Positions 6,064 through 9,538 of a stretch of 9,538 nt of DNA are shown here, in pieces. The notes under the pieces were generated by a model. That model saw only the letters and a list, made by a program, of their open reading frames with translations. It was not told the origin of the DNA and made no database searches. Origin of the DNA: an uncultured Robinsoniella sp. (lineage in GTDB: Bacteria; Bacillota; Clostridia; Lachnospirales; Lachnospiraceae). Where the stretch lies: the NCBI GenBank assembly GCA_900539655.1, contig UQCR01000175.1, positions 1-9,538 of the forward strand. Direction: 5' to 3'. Every line of letters starts with the position of its first letter. Position 1 is the stretch's first letter. Both the position numbers and the translations under genes were made by a program.

Positions 6064-6379
6064 TAGCAGATCTTCCTCTTATTCCTTTTTCTATGTTTAT
6101 CACAAATTTCATAAACCGTATATGGAAGTTCTGGCCTTCTTTTTGTCTATATGTTACAATAAACGACCATCATTTCGGCTAACGGATTTGACAGCCTCAT
6201 TTGCCTCACTGGCCGCCGGAAACAAAAAAAGAGAAAGATGTTCACCGCTTCAATAGCGGTAAATATCTTTCTCTGCTTTTTTCAATCCTATTCGGTGACG
6301 TTTAAAAATTCATTCCCATCATCTGCATGCCAATCCAAGTGTGACGATTATCTGCCGAAAAGCAATGTTCAATCACACC
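6064..6379 (-). other. Intergenic region between LacI-type gene and its presumed target operon
   Basis: The 316 bases hold the strong terminator at 6225-6282. On the LacI side (6302-6379, - strand) 25 sense codons continue in frame after the amber stop and then end at TAA. On the operon side (6038-6169, - strand) a 43-codon open stretch has no ribosome binding site. Neither is called as a gene. No other structure was seen. Confidence 0.45.
6225..6282. terminator. Strong bidirectional terminator after the LacI-type gene
   Basis: AGAGAAAGAT (6230-6239) pairs with ATCTTTCTCT (6265-6274), and an inner ACCGCT (6244-6249) pairs with AGCGGT (6255-6260) around a 5-nt loop. On the - strand the stem is followed by TTTTTTTGTTT; on the + strand by GCTTTTTTC. 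It ends the regulator transcript and separates it from the cupin operon promoter. Confidence 0.9.
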
Positions 6380-7414
6380 CTAACAAATATAATATTCATA
6401 ATTACTTTTCATAACAAGCCCAATGGGCAGCACTTCTTTATTCTTCTCCCGGCTGCCTGTAACCAGATATCGGTAAAGTATTTCTGCTGCACGCCGTCCC
6501 TGATCTTTTGTATACTGGCAGATTGAAGCATTCAGAATATTCTCTTCGAAAAAAGGTTCCAGTTCATAAAAGACATCCGTACCTACAAAAACCAGGTCTT
6601 TCTTCCCTTCCTCTTTTAACAGCTGGCATAGAACATATGTATTTCTGGCATTACAGGTAAATACTGCTTTAATCTGTTCCGTTAAAAGCAGCTGCCGGCA
6701 TTTATCGTAAATTTCTTCTTTTCCAAAACCTTTTAACTTAATTAACTCTTCCGCCCCAAACTGTTCTGTAAAACTTGCTGCATAATTTTGGTTGCTTAGA
6801 ATTTTCTCGTCTCCGGTCAACACAAGTATTTTACCTTTATTTCTGTGGCATGTAGTCTTTAGAAATTCTGCCGCCAGTTTACCGGCTTTTTTATGATCTA
6901 CCTTTACGCTGCAAAAACAATGTTCCACCCGCTCATTGCTGGCTATGAGAATGACCGTAATTCCCTGCTTGTGGAAGCGTGCAATCCATTCATTACATTC
7001 ATCGCTGTCAGAAATCGTAATCAGTCCATCGATATCATCAAGCATTGTATCATATAAAATCCGAAGCTGGTCTGCGATACAATATAAACCATACTCCGAT
7101 TCTATATACTGAAAATGTACTTTATTGCTGCCAAGCTCTGCATCCACTTCCCGAATTCCCTGCCACACGCCTCTTAGAAAAAAACGTTCTTCCCCACAAG
7201 CTTTTGGCAGTACCACGGCAATATTTAATATCTTGCGCTTTAAGCTGGAAGCAGCCTCATCTATATGGTAATCCATTTTCTCTACTTCATCCAGGATACG
7301 TTTTCTGGTCGCCTCACTGACACCTTCTTTTCCATAGATCGCTCGGTGTACCGTTCCTATGGAAACCCCGGTTCTCTCTGCAATTTCTTTAATCGTTACC
7401 TTTTTATTCTTCAT
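6380..7414 (-). CDS. LacI-family transcriptional regulator
   Basis: A 344-aa protein of typical LacI/GalR length. The N-terminal HTH is at about 6-25 (VTIKEIAERTGVSIGTVHRA), followed by GVSEATRKRILDEVEKMDYH and a hinge helix around IDEAASSLKRK (51-61). Residues 62-344 form the periplasmic-binding-protein-like ligand domain, beginning LNIAVVLPK, with later landmarks DGLITIS, VKVDHKKAGKLAAEFL, KILVLTGD, AVFTCNARNTYVL and VFVGTDVF. The domain resembles sugar/polyol sensors, but the ligand is not inferable. A Cys-rich stretch HCFCSVKVD is unusual. GGGAGG (7424-7429) lies 9 nt before the ATG. It is the likely repressor of the cupin-symporter-methyltransferase operon just downstream on the same strand. 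The stop is TAG. Confidence 0.92.
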   Translation of the reverse strand: MKNKKVTIKEIAERTGVSIGTVHRAIYGKEGVSEATRKRILDEVEKMDYHIDEAASSLKRKILNIAVVLPKACGEERFFLRGVWQGIREVDAELGSNKVHFQYIESEYGLYCIADQLRILYDTMLDDIDGLITISDSDECNEWIARFHKQGITVILIASNERVEHCFCSVKVDHKKAGKLAAEFLKTTCHRNKGKILVLTGDEKILSNQNYAASFTEQFGAEELIKLKGFGKEEIYDKCRQLLLTEQIKAVFTCNARNTYVLCQLLKEEGKKDLVFVGTDVFYELEPFFEENILNASICQYTKDQGRRAAEILYRYLVTGSREKNKEVLPIGLVMKSNYEYYIC

Positions 7415-7438
7415 ACCATAGCGCCTCCCGTATCATTC

Positions 7439-7477
7439 TTTATACCATATCTATTCTAAATGTGCAAGAGGCACATT
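7439..7477 (-). promoter_or_regulatory. LacI-type gene promoter with overlapping palindrome
   Basis: On the - strand an extended -10 TGG-TATAAA (7439-7447) has a weak TTGCAC -35 (7462-7467) at 17 bp. A 7-bp perfect inverted repeat AATGTGC (7459-7465) / GCACATT (7471-7477), loop 5 nt, covers the -35. It differs from the CG-centred array of the cupin operon, so if it is an operator a different regulator or mode is implied. It could instead be a weak hairpin after the DinB-like gene, though no U-run follows. Confidence 0.55.
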
Positions 7478-7500
7478 CTCAGAAATATCATACATTCTTT

Positions 7501-8022
7501 TTAGAAATATCTGTCGTATTCGCCATCTGGCATGATTCCTTCCAGACCCAGAACCCGTGGCCATAAACCAGTATCGTCAATGATAAATCCCATAATCATA
7601 CCCAGATGCGTGTGCAAATGCCGTATTTGCGCAATAATCAGTGTGAATCTGTTATATTCACAGGATTCAGGACAGGATAACAGTTCTTCCTCTTTTAATT
7701 CCAGCAAATAATGACAAATCTTTGTCTCTGTCCCTGCATAATAATCTTCAATTTCATTACGGGTTAATTCCCTGTCAGATACAACATCCAGGTTATTCAA
7801 ATCTTTCTCATGTATCGACGGCTCAAGAAACCGACTGTCCCTGGGGTTTATAAACCACAGGTCTAACGAATGCAGCATATGATATATATGCTTCCATAAA
7901 GGCATTTCACAATATTCTTTTGTCCATAATGCATCCGGTATACAGTCTATTACATTTTTCACTTCCCACAATGCCCGTTTCATCTGATCTGAAATAATAT
8001 TTACATAATCATTTGCCTCCAT
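7501..8022 (-). CDS. DinB-superfamily protein
   Basis: A 173-aa protein with the four-helix-bundle layout of the DinB/YfiT-like superfamily. Candidate metal ligands are H48 or H51 at the end of helix 2 (HIYHMLHSLDLWF) and the H135-x3-H139 pair in helix 3 (QIRHLHTHLGMIMGF), giving the usual three-His site. Many members are metal-dependent thiol (bacillithiol, mycothiol or glutathione) S-transferases or maleylpyruvate isomerase-like enzymes; no function is proven here. AAAGGAGG (8027-8034) lies 4 nt before the ATG. It is 86 bp upstream of the LacI-type gene on the same strand; that gene has its own promoter, so a shared transcript is possible but not required. Confidence 0.82.
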   Translation of the reverse strand: MEANDYVNIISDQMKRALWEVKNVIDCIPDALWTKEYCEMPLWKHIYHMLHSLDLWFINPRDSRFLEPSIHEKDLNNLDVVSDRELTRNEIEDYYAGTETKICHYLLELKEEELLSCPESCEYNRFTLIIAQIRHLHTHLGMIMGFIIDDTGLWPRVLGLEGIMPDGEYDRYF

Positions 8023-8075
8023 ACTGCCTCCTTTGTAAAGCCTAATGCTGTCTTCTAATATCCATTTAAGGACTG

Positions 8076-8104
8076 ATTATATTCTACACTTATTACTATC
8101 AGAT
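8076..8104 (-). promoter_or_regulatory. Possible promoter of the DinB-like gene
   Basis: A good -10 TATAAT (8076-8081, - strand) lies about 50 nt before the start codon. The -35 region 17 bp upstream (ATCTGA, 8099-8104) is poor. The promoter is called mainly on the -10. Confidence 0.4.
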
Positions 8105-8138
8105 GTATAGATGAATAGAAAACAATCTCTGTATTTAT

Positions 8139-8171
8139 AAGTATCAATGACTACTCATGCATACTTTTTTT
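8139..8171 (+). other. Stem-loop followed by a T-run in the DinB/tRNA gap
   Basis: AAGTAT (8139-8144) pairs with ATACTT (8161-8166), with an inner ATG/CAT pairing, and is followed by seven T's, the look of a + strand terminator. No + strand gene or clear promoter lies upstream of it in this divergent gap, so it may be chance or the end of an unrecognised short transcript. Confidence 0.3.
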
Positions 8172-8243
8172 ATGAAATACTTGTCTGACTAATTTCTTTT
8201 ATTTATGAATTATACAAAAAATATAAAAAGTATAAAAAATTGC

Positions 8244-8277
8244 TTGCAATTAAATACCAGGTGTGCTAAGATATAAT
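8244..8277 (+). promoter_or_regulatory. tRNA operon promoter
   Basis: TTGCAA (8244-8249), 17 bp, then an extended -10 TGC-TAAGAT (8264-8272); an overlapping TATAAT at 8272-8277 is an alternative -10. Runs of A at about 8214-8240 could act as an UP element, common before stable RNA genes. Transcription would start near 8279-8284, about 30 nt before tRNA-Pro. Confidence 0.65.
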
Positions 8278-8312
8278 TCGTTCGTTAGTTAACAAAAGCG
8301 AATGATTTATCA

Positions 8313-8387
8313 CGGGGTGTGGCTCAGCTTGGCTAGAGCGCCTGGTTTGGGACCAGGAGGTCGCAGGTTCGAATCCTGTCACCCCGA
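8313..8387 (+). tRNA. tRNA-Pro (anticodon TGG)
   Basis: Complete cloverleaf: acceptor CGGGGTG (8313-8319) with CACCCCG (8380-8386) and discriminator A; D stem GCTC/GAGC; anticodon stem CCTGG/CCAGG with loop TTTGGGA and anticodon TGG at 8348-8350; T arm GCAGG-TTCGAAT-CCTGT. CCA is not encoded and must be added after transcription. This tRNA can read CCN proline codons by wobble. Confidence 0.97.
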
Positions 8388-8393
8388 TGTCGT

Positions 8394-8464
8394 GCGGGTG
8401 TAGTTCAATGGTAGAACACCAGCCTTCCAAGCTGGATACGTGGGTTCGATTCCCATCACCCGCT
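8394..8464 (+). tRNA. tRNA-Gly (anticodon TCC)
   Basis: Acceptor GCGGGTG (8394-8400) with CACCCGC (8457-8463) and discriminator T; D stem GTTC/GAAC; anticodon stem CCAGC/GCTGG with loop CTTCCAA and anticodon TCC at 8426-8428; T arm GTGGG-TTCGATT-CCCAT. CCA is not encoded. It lies 6 bp after tRNA-Pro, so the pair is one transcript. Seven T's at 8467-8473 follow and may end it. Confidence 0.97.
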
Positions 8465-8617
8465 TATTTTTTTGCGTAAATTTCTTTTTCTCTGTTTTAC
8501 TGAAATCTTTTTAAGATTCCTTTACCTTTCAGGAAGAAATTTCCAGTCCGCTGTTTTCATCATTCCTTCATACTTTCATCCTAAAATACATATATTGAAA
8601 AAAAACAGGATCACAGC

Positions 8618-9085
8618 ATGAAAATTAAATTTGATAAATTAATAATCAGTATCTTAATTCCACTGGCAGTGGGACAGATTTCTTCCCTGCTGACCCGCAG
8701 CCCATCAGATACCTATGAAATGCTGGCTAAATCATCTGTCAGCCCTCCCGGTGTAATATTTCCCATTGTATGGACCATCTTGTATTTTCTAATGGGAATA
8801 TCCTGCTATCTTATCATTACTTCCGGAAGTGAAGATACAAAGAATGCACTAATCTGGTATGCATTGCAGCTCACATTAAATTTTTTCTGGAGTCTGATCT
8901 TTTTTAACCTGCAATTTTACTTATTCGCTTTCTTCTGGCTAATCCTTTTAATCGCATGCATTATTATCATGATCATAAAATTTTACAAAATTAATCCTCT
9001 GGCTGCTTATTTGCAAATTCCTTATCTTCTCTGGTGTATATTTGCAGCATACTTGAATTTATCTATCTACTTACTGAATAAATAG
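8618..9085 (+). CDS. tspO: TspO/MBR family tryptophan-rich sensory protein
   Basis: A 155-aa protein of typical TspO length with five predicted membrane segments (about 8-26, 44-68, 78-97, 101-121, 128-152). Family hallmarks are SPPGVIFPIVWTILYFLMG in helix 2, QLTLNFFWSLIFF in helix 3, and PYLLWCIFAAYLNLSIYLLN in helix 5. TspO/MBR proteins bind tetrapyrroles such as heme and protoporphyrin and sometimes steroids, and act in the cytoplasmic membrane, often in stress or porphyrin handling; the precise role here is unknown. The ribosome binding site is weak (AGGA, 8607-8610) and no good promoter is visible upstream, so expression may be low or read through from the tRNA pair. Three different stops follow in frame (TAG TAA TGA). 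Confidence 0.92.
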   Translation: MKIKFDKLIISILIPLAVGQISSLLTRSPSDTYEMLAKSSVSPPGVIFPIVWTILYFLMGISCYLIITSGSEDTKNALIWYALQLTLNFFWSLIFFNLQFYLFAFFWLILLIACIIIMIIKFYKINPLAAYLQIPYLLWCIFAAYLNLSIYLLNK

Positions 9086-9106
9086 TAATGATTATAATAC
9101 AGTCAT

Positions 9107-9150
9107 GCCAAAAAGTACCTTTCTTTTTAAAAAGAAAAGTACTTTTTGGC
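9107..9150. terminator. 44-nt near-perfect palindromic terminator after tspO
   Basis: GCCAAAAAGTAC (9107-9118) is complementary to GTACTTTTTGGC (9139-9150). After one C/A mismatch the arms continue as TTTCTTTTT/AAAAAGAAA with no spare loop, giving symmetry around 9128/9129. The A and T tracts in the arms let it work as a terminator in both directions. Confidence 0.75.
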
Positions 9151-9177
9151 TAATCTGCATTTATTTTATGATGCGCC

Positions 9178-9339
9178 AGAGCGTGTTTGAAAATTGCTTT
9201 TTGACAGATTTTCGTCACAATTTGTGGTAGATTTGTCCCGGATGAAGGGCGACAAGCGTACTACGCAACCTAAATTCGGGGCAAATATGCCACAAAGTGG
9301 GGTGTACAGATGGCGGGAATGAATTTTAAAACACGCTCT
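9178..9339. repeat. MITE-like 162-bp element with terminal inverted repeats
   Basis: Terminal inverted repeats of 18 bp (9178-9195 and 9322-9339, beginning AGAGCGTGTTT) differ at one position. Inside, about 9216-9240 and 9277-9301 are complementary at roughly 19-20 of 25 positions, including ATTTGTCCCG versus CGGGGCAAAT. A small GCGT/ACGC hairpin (9256-9266) lies near the apex. The whole unit can therefore fold into one long imperfect hairpin and has no plausible coding frame. This fits a non-autonomous miniature element or interspersed palindromic repeat. I see no clear target-site duplication. Copy number in the genome is unknown. Confidence 0.7.
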
Positions 9340-9538
9340 TGTACTACAGCGAACGTTTTATAGGGTTCTATTAAATGACTTATATTTGGGTTTAGCTGAG
9401 GAAGGGACGCTTTGTGTAATATAGGTAGTGTGCGGAAAGATGGGGGTGGGAAACTGATATGGACTCCGTCAGCTTGCCGCAGAACTGGTATTTTCTAACC
9501 TTTGCGGAGCGCTTTTTGGCGGCACGCGGGCATTCGCT
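9340..9538. other. Unassigned sequence at the window edge
   Basis: The last 199 bases become G/C-richer towards the edge (from about 9430), with a G-rich run near 9439-9450 and an inverted repeat TGCCGC (9475-9480) / GCGGCA (9519-9524). A + strand frame opens at ATG 9459 and stays open for 26 codons to the edge, and a - strand frame is open from 9538 back to a TAA near 9398. Neither has a convincing ribosome binding site or recognisable protein. It could be another repeat or the start of a gene beyond the window. Confidence 0.3.

Noticed and set aside
6038..6169. 43-codon open stretch on the - strand upstream of the cupin operon
   Set aside because: No start with a ribosome binding site; it contains the operon promoter, and no family is recognised.
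1..9538. CRISPR array, phage genes, toxin-antitoxin pair or defence cluster
   Set aside because: No regular repeat-spacer pattern and no recognisable nuclease, toxin, integrase or phage protein. The only short periodic repeat is the 13-bp operator array.

Overview
The window reads as a low-GC Firmicutes chromosome, most likely a gut Clostridia/Lachnospiraceae member. The grounds are AT-rich intergenic DNA, strong AGGAGG-type ribosome binding sites, near-consensus sigma-A promoters, U-tailed hairpin terminators, tRNA genes without encoded CCA, and protein families common in that group (DUF2089, GPH symporters, UROD-like methyltransferases). The taxon is inferred from style only; no diagnostic marker gene is present.

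Layout, left to right. (1) Bases 1-1020, + strand: a strong promoter drives a two-gene operon encoding a DUF2089 zinc-ribbon/HTH protein and a SHOCT-like (YvlB N-terminus-like) protein, closed by an 18-bp-stem hairpin. (2) Bases 1020-1433, + strand: a perfect-consensus promoter, a long leader, and a small basic orphan protein. (3) Bases 1424-2853, - strand: an ArsR-like winged-helix regulator and an alpha/beta hydrolase, with inverted TTGTCTA/TAGACAA sites in and around the promoter that suggest autoregulation. (4) Bases 2855-6063, - strand: an operon of a small cupin, a GPH/MFS symporter and a UROD-superfamily methyltransferase with an intact H-x-C...C zinc motif. It starts from a TTGACA-17-TAAAAT promoter followed directly by three CG-centred operator-like elements at an exact 13-bp period. 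(5) Bases 6225-7467, - strand: a LacI-family regulator with its own promoter and a strong bidirectional terminator, the obvious candidate to bind those elements. (6) Bases 7501-8022, - strand: a DinB-superfamily protein. (7) Bases 8244-8473, + strand: a tRNA-Pro(TGG)/tRNA-Gly(TCC) pair with its promoter. (8) Bases 8618-9150, + strand: a TspO/MBR membrane protein and a 44-nt near-perfect palindromic terminator. (9) Bases 9178-9538: a 162-bp MITE-like element with 18-bp terminal inverted repeats, then unassigned sequence running off the window.

The most coherent functional unit is regions 4 and 5. A LacI-type sensor probably represses a transporter-cupin-methyltransferase operon, suggesting uptake of a small, possibly sugar-like or methylated/methoxylated compound and its processing by a cobamide-dependent-type methyltransferase. 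No corrinoid protein, MttB-type or O-demethylase methyltransferase, or reductive activase is present, so the substrate and even the methyl-transfer chemistry are inference. Nothing in the window demonstrates phage, defence, CRISPR or a mobile gene cluster.
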